This document shows positions 1 through 11,035 of a stretch of 35,066 nt of DNA, in pieces; within the stretch, counting starts at the first letter, position 1, and each line of letters begins with the position of its first letter. The DNA lies in assembly GCA_022579005.1 (NCBI GenBank), contig MU401773.1, positions 1-35,066 of the forward strand. Direction: 5' to 3'. The notes under the pieces were generated by a model, which was not told the origin of the DNA, ran no database searches, and worked only from the letters and a program-made list of their open reading frames with translations. This DNA comes from Poronia punctata. Taxonomy: Eukaryota > Ascomycota > Sordariomycetes > Xylariales > Xylariaceae. The translations under genes and the position numbers were made by a program.

Positions 1-3000
1 TTTAGCTTATTAAGCTACTACTAAAGCTTATAGTTTAATAAATTTAAAAAAGTTAAAAAATTGCTTAATTTTTTATTATTAGTATTGTTTTAAAATGCTA
101 TAATAATAAATATAAATAAAAAAAGTTTAAAAATTATATATATTAATACTTTATATATAATAGTACTTTATAAAAATAAGTAATTTAATATTTTACTTTT
201 AAATAATATATTAATTTTTTAAAAAAATATAAGTTAATTATTTAAAAAATTTACTTAGCTTTTAGCTATAAAACAATTAACTTAGTAATTTAATAAATTT
301 TGCAACTTTATTATTAGCTTAACTTTATTAAAAACGTTTATTTAATAACTAAGTTTTATTTTAATTATTAAAAGTTATAAAGTAGCTTATTTAAAAAATA
401 GTACTAATATAATATTTTTATTAGCTTTTTATACTTATAAGTTATTAATATTTAAACTATATTATTTTATAAAAACTTTTTTACTTTAATTAAAGTATAG
501 TATAAGCAAATAGCTTTTTTTAAAGCTAAAGCTTTTTAATAAGTAAACTTTAAGTTAATATTTAAGTTTTTTTATAAATATATAACATATTACTATAGTA
601 GTGCTTTATATATTAAGTATAATAATAAAAGTAAATTTAAAAAAAAAGTTATTATAATAGCAAAGCACTTTAAATATTATATTGCTTATAAACTAGCTTA
701 TTACTTTTAAGCATAAAGCCTTATTAAAAGTAAGCACTAGCTAATTAAAATAATGCTTATAAAAGTTATTAATAAAATTAAAAAAAACTAGCTAGATTAT
801 TTAAGCTTTGTTATTTTAGTAAACAATATTATTATTTAATACTATAAATATAGCTTATATAAACTAGTTTATAAGCGTTTATTTATTTTGCTAATTAAAA
901 ATATTATACTAATATAATAAGTATTATAATAAAATTTAGTTTTTAATTATATTAATTTAATAGCGTTAAAAGTAAAGTAGCTAAAGCATTATATAAAAAA
1001 CGTTAAATATATAAAACAAATTATTACTTTAAAGCAAAAAAATAATATAAATTAATAAAATTAATAAAATGCTTATAAAATTTAATTTAAAATATATATT
1101 AATAACTTTATATTTTTATTTAATACTTTTTTTAAAATTAATAAAAATAATAATAAAAAGCTTTTATATTAATAAAATAAGCTATACTAAATTACTAAAG
1201 CTATAAGTAATATATGCTATAAGCTTATTAAAATAAATAAATAATAGCTATATAGTTATTATTTTATAAAATAGCTTTAAGCTTTTTATAAAAATAATAA
1301 AAAATACTAAGCACTAAAAAACCTTAATTTAAACTTTTAAACTATTAAAAGTGTTTTTTAAGTAAATAAGCTTATTAATAAACTAAATTTAAACGTTTTA
1401 ATAATAAATAATAACTTTACTTTAAATTTTTATAAAAACTATAATTATATTAATAGCTTTTTTAAACTAATAAATATTAACATAGTAGTTATTAACTATA
1501 CTTATAAAGCTAGTATAATATAAAATTAATTAAATACTTTTATTTATAATATGTTTTTTTTAAAAAAACTTAGCTAAAACTACTTATATAATAAGTTTTT
1601 ATTTTTAGCTTTTTAAAGGCTATAGCTTTAAAAAAAAAAGTTAAAACAATTATATTTAAGTATTATGCTAGCTTTTTACTTAGTTTTTTTTTTTTTTTTT
1701 TTTTAATAAACCTATTTTTTATTTTTATTTCTTTTTAGTTTTTACTTTATTTACTATTTAAAATTAATAGCTTGCTTGCTAATAATAATGTGTACTTTGC
1801 TTGTTTTTTTATTTTTTTTATAAATATTTTTATTTTTTTTTATAATAATTAAATAGTTAAAGCTATTTAAAAAATAACTTAATGCTTTTTAAAACTTGTT
1901 TTTTTATATTTTATATAAAAAATTAACGTAGTGCTTTTTTTATTATAATTTTTTTTTGCTTTTTTGCTTTAATACTTTATATACTTATTAAAACCTACTT
2001 TTAAAGCTTTAATTTAAAAAATATTTATAAGTTAGCTTTATAAAAGTATTTAATATAAGTATAAAAAAAAGTAAGCACTTTTTAAGGCTAATAGTAAACT
2101 TAGCATTTTTTATTAGTTAAAATGCTATAAAACGCTAAATTTTAAATAGTTTTTTACTAAAGTTATAAAAAGTATATAATAAGCTTTAAATTATAAAAAT
2201 ATAGTTACTATAAAACTTGCTTTAAAGTTTAAAATTTAAAATATATTTAAAAAATAGCTATATACTAAATTAGCTTTTTATATTAAATTTAATAAAACGC
2301 TTTTTATATTAAGTATAAAGTATAATATTTAATAGCCTTTTTTGCTAAATTAAAAAAGCTTTATATTTACATTAATTTTATAGTAAGCATATAAAGTACT
2401 TACTTTATAGCTTATTATTTTTGCTTTTAATATAAATTAGCTTTGCTTTAAAAATTTTTTATTTTGCTAAACTTTTAATAATTTTAATAATATGTTTTAA
2501 AGCGCTGCTAGCAATAAAAAAAAATAAGTATACTAGCTACTAAATATAGTATTTTTATATAATACTACTAATAATTTTAAGTTATAAAGCGCTAAGTATT
2601 TATTTATTATTAGCTTTTATTTTATTATAAAAAAATTAATAAGTTACTTTTATTTTTTGCTATTTTAAACTAAAAACAGTTTTTTTATTTACTTTAGCAA
2701 CTAGCTAAGCTTTGTTTATTTTACTTAGTAACTTTAATAATTATTATATATATATAATATTAGTATTAAAGTTGTTGCTTATTTATATGTTTATAAAAAC
2801 TTTAAATAAGTTAATTTTTAAGCGTTTTAAAGGCAGCATAATAAAGTATACTATTAATTTTAAGTAAATAAAGTAATAAAAAAAAAGTAAAAAAATAAAG
2901 CTAATAAAAAAAAAAGGTTAATAAAGAAAAACTAACTATATTGCTTTTTTTTTTTTTTTACTTTAAAAAGGCTATAGTAATAAGTTTTAATAAAGCTTGC

Positions 3001-6000
3001 TTGCTTAATAAATTATAAAGTATAAAGTATAACTTTAGTTACTTAAACTAATAAGTTAACTACTAAAAATTGTTTAATTTAAAAAGCAAAATAAGTATAA
3101 ATAATTAAGTAAAAGTTAATTTACTTATACTTATAACTTTTAGCAATAAAATTTTTTTTTAAGTTTTTTTTACTTTAATTTATTATAAGCAAAAAAATTT
3201 AAAAAAGATTTTTATTTTGTTTTAAAAAAGCTATAAGCAATTTGCTTACTTTTAAAAAAAAAAAACCTATAAACTTGCTTTTACTTTTAGTTTTTTTTTA
3301 TATTTATATAACTTTTTTTAAAAATTTTTTAATTTTTTTTTACTTTTTTATTTTTTGTTTTATTATAGCATAGCTTTTATTATATATAATTAATTAGTTG
3401 CCTTTATATAAATAAAGCACTTATAGTTTAAAAAAGCTTAAAAAATAAAACTTAAAGTTTTACTTATTATTATATATAGCTAAAATGTTTTATTTTTACT
3501 TTTAAAAATTTAGCGTTTAATATATAAATATATTAACGCGCTTTTATATTATATAAATTTATAAGGATTTAAAAGCAAAAATAGTGCTAGCAATATTAAA
3601 ATTAACTAATTGCTATTAAATAAAAAATGCTTAAAATTTATTTTTTAAAAAATATAGCAAAAGAAAATATTTAATTTTTAGCTTAGTATATTAGTTAAGT
3701 ATAATAAATATAAGTAGCTTTTAAAAAGTAAAATAATAACAGGTATTTAATTAATTTTAGGTAATAAACTTAATATTTTATTTAAAAATACTTTTAGCTA
3801 GGTTATAAGTATAAGTTAAAACTTTAAGCTTTAATATATAGGTTACTACTTTAAAAAGCTATTAAAAATAAAGTATAAAAAAGAAATTAATATAAAGCTT
3901 TTTATTATAAAAGAATATATTAGCAGTAATTATTAAATATTTATTATTATTAACTTTTATGCTTTAAAAGCTTATATATTTAATTTTTTAAAAAAGGTTT
4001 TCTTTAAAAAATATAAAAAAGCAATATATTTGCTAATAAAAGCTTAGCTAAGTAATATATATAAAATACTTTAATAATACTATGTTATTTTTTTTTATAA
4101 TTAGTTTAATAACTAGTTATATAAGTACTTTTGCTTAGCAACGCTAATTATTTTATAAAGTGCTTTATAAAAAGCAATTAATATATAGTATAGTAGTATA
4201 GTAAGCAAAGATTTATTAATACTTATTTTAGCAGTTTTATAAATAATAACTTAATATAAAGTTTTTATAAACTAAAAAAAGCTTATTAACTACTTGCTAA
4301 AAGCTTTAAAGTTTAAGCTTTAAATCTTTGTTTTAAACAATATAAACTAAAACCTTTTATAATATTTACTTAAAAAAATTTATATTTTATAACTATACTA
4401 AAAAAGCTTTGTTTTTTTATAAACAAAGTAAACTTTTAATTTTAATATAAAAATGCTATTGTTAAAAAAGCTTAATACTAATAGCTTTTATAGCTTAGCA
4501 AACTTTTATAATAATAATAGTAATTTATTATAGTATTAATATAAGCTATTATAGTTAATTAATATTAATTTTAAAATTAAATAAAAAAAATAGTTATTAA
4601 ATAATAAAGTAATAGTTACTTTAGTATACTTTATAAAAAACTATTGCTTTATTACTTGCTTTAAGCTTTTTATAGTAATAGTAAAACTTATATAAAAAAT
4701 ATACTTATTAAAAGTATAGCAGTAAAGCAAAGTTATTTAAAATTGCTAATAAAAGTAAAATATATGCTAATAATAGCTTTAATTTTTTATATTAAAAGTT
4801 TATAAATAAGTATATTAGTATAGTTTAATAATTAATTATAAAAATTAAGTAGCTTATATTTTTAATAGCTTAATAATATTAAATAAAAGCGTATAGCAAA
4901 TTTTTAAAATACTAACTATACTATATTAAAATATATTTAATATAATGCTTTTTTTTAAAAGGTTAAAGTCTTTTTTTTTTAATTTAATAAAAAAGTTAAA
5001 AATATAAAATGCTTAATATTTTTTATATAGTTTTTTTATTTAAATAGTTAAACTAACTAGCTTTATTAATTTTAAGTATACTTAGCAACTATTAGCAATA
5101 TAATACTTAAACTTTTTTAAATGCGCTAAAATAAATAATAAGAATTTATTAAACTAATATAAAAAATAAGCAAAGCTAAAATTAAAACAAAGCCTTTTAA
5201 GCTTAAATACTAGGCTTAATAATACTAAAACTAGGTAAACTTTAATTATAAAGCACTTTTAAGCTTTTATTTAATTAGCAAATTAATATAAAGTTTTTGT
5301 TGCTATTATTAAAAAAAGCAAAGTTTATAAGCTTTTTATTTAATTTGCTTATAAAAATAACTGCGTTAAAAAAAAAGCTTTTTATTAATAGCTTATATAA
5401 TATTATATTACTTTTTTTAGTTTTTAATATAAAAAAGGCATGCTATTATAAGTTTTATTATAAGCTTTATAGTGCTTAAGTAAAAGTTAAAAAATATAAA
5501 CTAAAATTAACTTTTTAAAATATTATATTTTTATAAGTTAAATAAGGCTTATTAAAAGTGTTTGCTATATAATTAAGTTTTAGTTAAGCTAATATTTTTT
5601 ATTATAAAGTTAATAAAACTTTTACTTAGTATATAAGCTAATTTTAACTTATTTATTTTAGTAATTAAAAAAGCTAAGTATAGTATTATATAAATATAAA
5701 AGCACTTAAAGCAGCTATAGCTAAAAAAAAAGCTAAACAACTTAATTATATAACTATTAAAAAGCTTTAATAATTACGTTAAAAGCAATATACTAAACTT
5801 TTAATAGTACTAAATAATTAAAAATAGCTAATAAGACAATTTAGGCCTTATATTAATTAAAAGCAGCTATATATATTTTTTATTTTTATTTTTTACGTTA
5901 ATTTATTTAGCTTTAAAGTGCTAAAAATAGCAACCTTTTTAGCTAAAAAAGATTATAATATAATTAGCATGCATGCTTATTACGCTTTATATTATAAAGT

Positions 6001-6590
6001 AGCTGCAAAACTAAAAAAGACTAGCTTATTATTTATTTTTATATATATAGCTATTATTTTATATTACTTTTTAAACTTAAATACCTAGCTATTTATTGCA
6101 TATATAATATACTAAGTTATGCTTTTTAAAATACTTTTATAAGGTAGTAATTAATGCAAAGCCTTTAAAACCTAGTTAATGCGTTTACTTTAGCTAGACC
6201 TTTTCTAGTATAATGTTAAAAGGATCTTTAAAATTTTTTAATTTTATTGCAATATAAAAGTAAAACCTATACTTTTTATATATTCTTTTTACTTTAAACT
6301 TAAATTTGCGTAAATTTACATAAAATTTGCAAAAAAACTTACTTTTATTATAATTTTTTAAAAAATCCTCTTTAAGCGTTTATTAATAGTTAAAGCGTTT
6401 TTAAGTATTAAGCGTTTTAAAATATAAAAACGTTTTTAAATACAAACATTTTCTTTATATAACGTTTATTTCTTTTTAACTAATAATTTACAATTAACTT
6501 ATACAAACTATTTTACAACAGTTTAAAAAAATAAGCAAGTCCTAGTATAGTACCTACCTAAAGTAATAAGGAGAACTTTAGCTTACAAGT
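1..6590. repeat. AT-rich RIP-like repeat block, unclassified
   Basis: This 6.6-kb stretch is extremely AT-rich, stop-dense in all frames and has no believable gene; the only listed-size frame (60 codons near 5297) is made of Leu/Ile/Lys/Phe/Tyr codons as expected by chance in AT-rich DNA. The remaining C and G sit mostly in short islands such as AGCT, and TpA is very common, which is the product expected when CpA is converted to TpA on both strands by RIP. Composition relaxes over about 6130-6590, where more C and G survive, as at the edges of the retrotransposon at 21269. I could not find LTRs, terminal inverted repeats or a target duplication, and the left end lies outside the window, so the element class is unknown. 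It may hold several nested repeats. Its composition is seen; RIP as the cause is inferred. Confidence 0.75.
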
Positions 6591-6608
6591 ATATATATAT
6601 ATATATAT
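6591..6608. repeat. (TA)n microsatellite at repeat-block edge
   Basis: An alternating TA run marks the transition from the AT-rich block on the left to normal-composition DNA on the right. No coding or regulatory role is evident. Confidence 0.7.
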
Positions 6609-6768
6609 CAAATAAACGCTTAAAGTTAGTCATTAAAAAGGCAGAAAAGGTAAAGGGGAAAGAAAAAACCGATACTTGTCTTTTCTAGAAAAAAAAATGG
6701 TAGCATTAAGAGAGGTGTAGGTGGTGTGGGAGCACTGGGGAGAATAATTCGCAGGGGACGGGGGCGAA

Positions 6769-6793
6769 GGACGAGGGACGAGGGACGAGGGAC
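6769..6793. repeat. 7-bp tandem repeat (GGACGAG)
   Basis: The 7-bp unit GGACGAG is repeated about 3.6 times. It is a minisatellite in non-coding DNA just right of the AT-rich block. The surrounding 6610-7640 stretch holds short overlapping frames on the minus strand (for example 6626-6850 and 6633-6926), but they share no recognisable domain and I do not call them genes. Confidence 0.7.
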
Positions 6794-7643
6794 CTTTTTC
6801 AGCTTCTCCTTGGTATTTGATTTTCCGGAATCCGGGGACCGACCGGCCATATATAGATGTCACGGGGGCGCTCGTATCTAGGTACCTATTTAATACATTG
6901 TCATGGGCAGACGACGTTGGAAGCAAGCGGAGATAATAATAGGGGCGTTACGTAGGAATTGAATTGATATTCATAGGAAATCTAGGTTGTCGGTCATTTT
7001 ATGCTCTTCATTATTTCTTTCTTTCCCTTTGTACGGGTAGGTATTGATTGCACTTTCAAGCTGATGAGGGTTTTAAATGGTGGGATTAAAAAAGACTGTA
7101 GGTACCTCTTAATAAAATAAAGTAAGGACCTTGCATCTCTGGTTAATGTACCTAGCCGGCAATGTCGTCATCGTAGTTTTTGAGTAGGGGGAAGTCATTT
7201 AGGTTAACAGTTAGGACTATAGTAGCCGCATGGGCTAGACGTTGATTTGGTAGGTATGAAAACCCCTATTTGTCTCCTTTTCTTTTGGGGATCTTCTGAT
7301 GTAAAATCTGCTACAGTGAAATGATACTTGTAAGACGAAACGTAAGATTAGGAACTCGCTACAAGTTACCGTACAACTCAAGGTGGTGTGCTGTGCTGAT
7401 TCATCGTGGCGGTGCGACCACATTTTCATAGCTGTCCGCCCTCTGTTTTGCAAAGAGTAGGTAGAGCAGAATATGTTTCTTACGTCTTAAGACTTACCTA
7501 CCCCTAGGTTAATCTGTTAAAAAGGATTTGCTGCCACTCCCGATATTCGATGTCTAACTCACCATCTACCTAGACCAACAGTGACATACCTGCACCTTAT
7601 ATAGGGACCTAGAGGCCACCTTGGCTATGTAGGTATAGCCTCA

Positions 7644-7982
7644 CTAACCTGATTTTTCGGCGTGTCTCGAGGGGAGTTGAGAAATTGTCGATAGCAGGAC
7701 TATGAACCGGTTCGGTTGAGACTTGAGAGCACAGTGTTCACAACCTGAGGCGAAAATGTTACGGCCTTGGGTCTCCGGTCACGGAGTCTCCCAGTTGTAG
7801 AGAGAAATATGGTTACCAAGATGAACAGTACTGTCACCAGCAAAAGCTTGACCACTTGAAATACGACCAGCAGTGGAAAGCGTCTGGACTGATTCCCAAT
7901 CTGTCCCAGTACCGGATTTACTCTTAGGACTAGGACCACCTAGAGAACATCGTCGACCAGTTTCCAAGTTTCGTAGGGTAAC
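7644..7982 (-). pseudogene. Decayed protein-coding fragment with LGN-type motif (possible NLR / amyloid-motif linker)
   Basis: Read on the minus strand, one frame stays open from just after a TGA at 7985-7983 to a TAG at 7646-7644, interrupted only by a TGA at 7781-7779. The roughly 110 predicted residues are hydrophilic and look like protein, unlike the neighbouring chance frames: a Gly/Ser/Lys segment (GGPSPKSKSGTGTDWES) is followed by GRISSGQAFAGDSTVHLGN. The segment I.SSG.A....VHLGN resembles the short Gly-Asn motifs found between N-terminal domains and NACHT/NB-ARC cores of fungal STAND (NLR-like) proteins and the HET-s-related amyloid motif class. That resemblance is pattern-based and weak. 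The internal TGA could derive from CGA by a C-to-T change. There is no intact start or downstream domain, so if it is real it is a relic. Confidence 0.25.
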
Positions 7983-7985
7983 TCA

Positions 7986-9166
7986 GAGCAGGGTTCCCAA
8001 GCTCAACGGCCCTGTGTGACAGAATACAAAAAGCCCACGGGTACCGACGACTACCATTGCGGGAAAGAACAGCCTGTAACACCAGTTCATAAGGGAGACC
8101 CCAATGACTGTTGTCCAGCTAGGGCTTGGGTAAGAGAAAACGTAATATATACGAGATATGAACAAGTGGTAGAAGAAACTCTCTAACCAATCCCAGCCTG
8201 GTGAGTAAAGGCACTGTAGGTCTTCTATATCTACTTATATAGGCGTATAAGTGTAGACTTGGTCTATATGCGTAGGTAGGTGTTAGGCCCGGTATATATA
8301 CGTTGCTAGGCTTGTGTATACCGGAACTATAGCATAATAGCAATTAACTTACTTCTGCATCTTATACCTACTGGCATTATTAAAAACATATCTTTTTGTT
8401 TTTACTCTCTGGATAGATAATGTAAAGAATCAAACACCACCCAAATCCTTATATAAGACGCAATAGCAGAGGGATATCTAGAAAAAGGGGTTTTTGCAAG
8501 ATCGAATAGATGAGAACAAGTTAAAAGGGGAACCAATAAAGGCACGTAGACACTGACTCTTAAGGCAGTAGGTAACTTCCGGACAGAGTCTATAAGAAAC
8601 TTTATATACCTAGGTAATGTAAGACGTAGGTAGAAGAGAAAAGGGGAAGTGGACTTTGACATATATATATCTAGTGATTAAATGGTCACTTTAATCTTCT
8701 TATACTCCTACGTCAACTTTCACCTATCAATCTACACTTCATCGGGGTTAAATTCAACCGGGACTTGGCGCAAACTTCTTCCCCACAGACACAGGCCTGA
8801 CAGGTAGGTCCGGGCCGGACAACGACCCCCCACTAAAAAAGTCCCCAACCTCCTCCACCACCCACCCCACTCCAATTCGGAAACCAGACACGGCATATGT
8901 TTTACTACTGTTACATTTGTAGATTATAGCCTGTATTAATAGGTTTTGAATTGATGGCGAATTTTTATTTTTAACCTAGGTTATGTTACGTGATATGATT
9001 GTTGAACAAATGAATTTGGTTTATTTTGCGAAAAGCGTGAATTTGTCTTTTTTTCTTCATTTGCTTTCAACGAATATTTTGTCGCAGTTAGTAGTTGAGT
9101 TGATTTTGACGTTACTCCGGGATCTTTGACTTTACTTCCTTACTTACTTACTTACTCACCTATCTA
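7986..9166. other. Non-coding or fully decayed sequence
   Basis: No intact gene is visible here. The minus strand has several short frames (7983-8165, 8119-8343, 8402-8662) separated by TAG and TGA stops; many of the TAG codons could derive from CAG, so the stretch may be the eroded upstream part of the fragment at 7644-7982. I could not recover a domain from it. From about 8930 the sequence becomes more AT-rich toward the MITE. Confidence 0.45.
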
Positions 9167-9192
9167 CAGTCGGTCCTCATTAGAAACGAGCA
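9167..9192 (+). repeat. Left terminal inverted repeat of MITE
   Basis: Twenty-six bases starting CAGTCGG; they pair with 9547-9572 with four mismatches, all within the outer eleven bases. Confidence 0.85.
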
Positions 9193-9546
9193 AAACTAAA
9201 CTTTTTTTTTAAACTTACAACTGCAATAACTTTGTTAATTTATAAGATATAATCCTATACGTAGTTTTAATATATTAAGCATACTATAGTAAACATAAGC
9301 AAAAAAGGAAAAATTTAATACCTATTTTATGTATTTAATTATATATGTTTTAAGTTTTTGCTAATAAAGTAGTTAAGTATATTTTTTAATAATTAAATTA
9401 GAAAAATAGGTATACGTTAAGTACTTACATAATATAAAAGCTAATAATAGCCGTTATATACCTTTATTTTTTAATAAATATTAGACCATGTTGTAGTTAT
9501 GTTATGTATTGTTAAACATGTTGAGTTTTGGTGTAAAACATCGTAG

Positions 9547-9572
9547 TGCTCGTTTCTAATGGGTCCCCACTG
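9547..9572 (-). repeat. Right terminal inverted repeat of MITE
   Basis: Reverse complement starts CAGTGGGG and then CATTAGAAACGAGCA, the same inner 15 bases as the left repeat. It is followed directly by TA. Confidence 0.85.
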
Positions 9573-9725
9573 TACCTACTTATCTACTTATCTGCCTTCC
9601 TGCTTTGATTTCAAGGAATAATCAAAAGAGGCTAGATACCTATATTTCCCAGTTACCATTCGGATTCCGATCTCGAACGAATCCGCGCAAACCCACGCAC
9701 GACAAACGACGGAACGGCCCTGCAA

Positions 9726-9778
9726 GAAAAAAGAAGGAAAGGAAAGGGAAAGGGAAAGGAAAAAAAAAAAAAAAAATA
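9726..9778 (+). promoter_or_regulatory. Polypurine 5' leader of the thiolase gene
   Basis: A run made almost only of A and G, with AAAGGG-type repeats then a long A tract, ends one codon before the ATG at 9779. A-rich leaders just before the start codon are common in fungal genes. Its purine content makes the upstream in-frame extension read Lys/Arg/Gly only, which argues that it is untranslated. Confidence 0.5.
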
Positions 9779-11035
9779 ATGTCGACAACTCTCCCCCGCG
9801 GCATAAAATCCATCCTCACCAAATCCCCCACCGACACCGTAATCCTGTCGTCGATCCGCACGCCCATAACGCGCGCGTACAAGGGCGGACTAAAAGATTC
9901 TTATCCCGAACAACTCCTCAGCACCGTCCTTCGCGCCACTGCCACTCCCACGCGTGACGTGGTCGAAGATGTCTGCGTAGGCGTGGTCCTATCCGAACTA
10001 GGCGGGAGCAAAGCCTCGCGGATGGCGCTCAATCACGCGGGTTATAACACGGATACCACATCGCTATACACTGTAAATCGCGCATGTAGCTCTTCGTTGC
10101 AGGGCGTTGCGAATATTTCCGCGCAGATACGCACGGGGATGATCGGCGTGGGAATCGCGGCGGGGATGGAGAGCATGACGAGGAATTATGGGAGTAGGGC
10201 CGTTCCTGTGGATTTATGGCCCGCGTTGAAAGAGAGTGGGGAGGCGGATGTGAGGGATTGTATCATGCCCATGGGGTTGACGAGTGAGAATGTGGCGGAG
10301 AGATATGGTGTCAGTAGGAAAGATCAGGACGCTTTCGCCGTCGTTTCGCATCAGAGGGCTGCCAAGGCTAGGGAAGAGGGGAGGTTCGAAGGGGAGATTG
10401 TCCCTGTTGATACCGTCTTTCAACCGGTTGATAAGAAGGGGAATCCGACGGGGGAAGAAATTCGAAATATCACGGTTACGAGAGATGATGGGATTAGGGC
10501 GGATGTGAGTCTCGAGGCCTTGGCGAAATTGAAGCCGGCTTTCAAGGAAAACGGCACCTCGACGGCGGGGAATTCGTCCCAGGTTAGTGATGGGGCGGCG
10601 GCGACGTTGTTGATGAGCAGGAGTAAGGCGGAAGAGTTGGGATTGAGCGGTCGGATTATGGGCAAGTTTGTCTCGGCTGTCAGTGTCGGGTGTAAACCTG
10701 ATGAGATGGGGATCGGGCCCGCCTTGGCTATTCCTGCGCTTCTGGAGAAGTTGGGGTTGGGGATTGGGGATGTGCAGAGGTGGGAGATTAATGAGGCGTT
10801 TGCTAGTCAGGCTGTCTACTGTCTTCGTGCGCTTGGGCTGGAGAAGGAGTGGTCAGAGGGAAAGGTTAATCCTGATGGGGGTGCCATTGCGCTTGGACAT
10901 CCGTTGGGAGCTACCGGTGCTAGGATGGTTGCTACGTTGATGCATGGGCTTGGAAGATCTGGGGGTGAGGTTGGCGTTGTCAGTATGTGTGTTGGTACCG
11001 GTATGGGTATGGCTGGATTGTTTGTTAGGGAGTGA
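9779..11035 (+). CDS. 3-ketoacyl-CoA thiolase (acetyl-CoA C-acyltransferase), peroxisomal beta-oxidation type
   Basis: Predicted to cleave 3-ketoacyl-CoA with CoA to acetyl-CoA and a shortened acyl-CoA, the last step of beta-oxidation. The 418-residue single-exon product has the usual family length and the thiolase signatures: nucleophile Cys103 in NRACSSSLQ, NEAFASQ at 338-344, GGAIALGHPLGATGAR with His374 at 367-382, and acid/base Cys404 in CVGTGMGMA. The early motif SSIRTPITRAYKGG matches peroxisomal thiolases. I chose ATG 9779 because the frame upstream has no ATG, only a Lys/Arg-rich polypurine reading. Two odd points: the usual CSSGLQ is CSSSLQ here, and neither a clear N-terminal PTS2 (R-L-x5-H-L) nor a C-terminal SKL is present (it ends FVRE), so location is uncertain. 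A MITE sits about 200 bp upstream. It could instead act as a short-chain acetoacetyl-CoA thiolase, but the overall pattern favours the acyltransferase. Confidence 0.93.
   Translation: MSTTLPRGIKSILTKSPTDTVILSSIRTPITRAYKGGLKDSYPEQLLSTVLRATATPTRDVVEDVCVGVVLSELGGSKASRMALNHAGYNTDTTSLYTVNRACSSSLQGVANISAQIRTGMIGVGIAAGMESMTRNYGSRAVPVDLWPALKESGEADVRDCIMPMGLTSENVAERYGVSRKDQDAFAVVSHQRAAKAREEGRFEGEIVPVDTVFQPVDKKGNPTGEEIRNITVTRDDGIRADVSLEALAKLKPAFKENGTSTAGNSSQVSDGAAATLLMSRSKAEELGLSGRIMGKFVSAVSVGCKPDEMGIGPALAIPALLEKLGLGIGDVQRWEINEAFASQAVYCLRALGLEKEWSEGKVNPDGGAIALGHPLGATGARMVATLMHGLGRSGGEVGVVSMCVGTGMGMAGLFVRE

Larger units (their letters stand above)
9167..9572. mobile_element. MITE with 26-bp terminal inverted repeats and TA target duplication (Tc1/mariner-pogo type)
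   Basis: The element begins CAGT at 9167 and ends ACTG at 9572, flanked on both sides by TA (9165-9166 and 9573-9574). The outer 26 bp at each end are inverted repeats matching at 22 positions; the inner 15 (CATTAGAAACGAGCA at 9178-9192 and its complement at 9547-9561) match perfectly. The 354-bp interior is AT-rich and has no reading frame of useful length, so it cannot encode a transposase. TA target sites and CAGT termini are characteristic of the Tc1/mariner-pogo (Fot1-like) superfamily, which makes a non-autonomous member the best explanation. The AT-rich interior may reflect RIP, which would mean that the family was multicopy. It lies about 200 bp upstream of the thiolase start codon and may contribute to its 5' region. 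Confidence 0.85.

Noticed and set aside
5297..5479. 60-codon plus-strand frame in the AT-rich block
   Set aside because: Composed of Leu, Ile, Lys, Phe and Tyr codons as expected from random AT-rich DNA; no domain.
9172..9566. GGTCC direct repeats flanking CATTAG as a possible 5-bp target duplication
   Set aside because: The inverted similarity continues outward through these bases to CAGT and TA, so they belong to the terminal inverted repeats and the target duplication is TA.
9605..9778. N-terminal extension of the thiolase frame
   Set aside because: No ATG in the extension (opens with TTG), and the last third is a translation of a polypurine tract; homologous N-termini fit ATG 9779.
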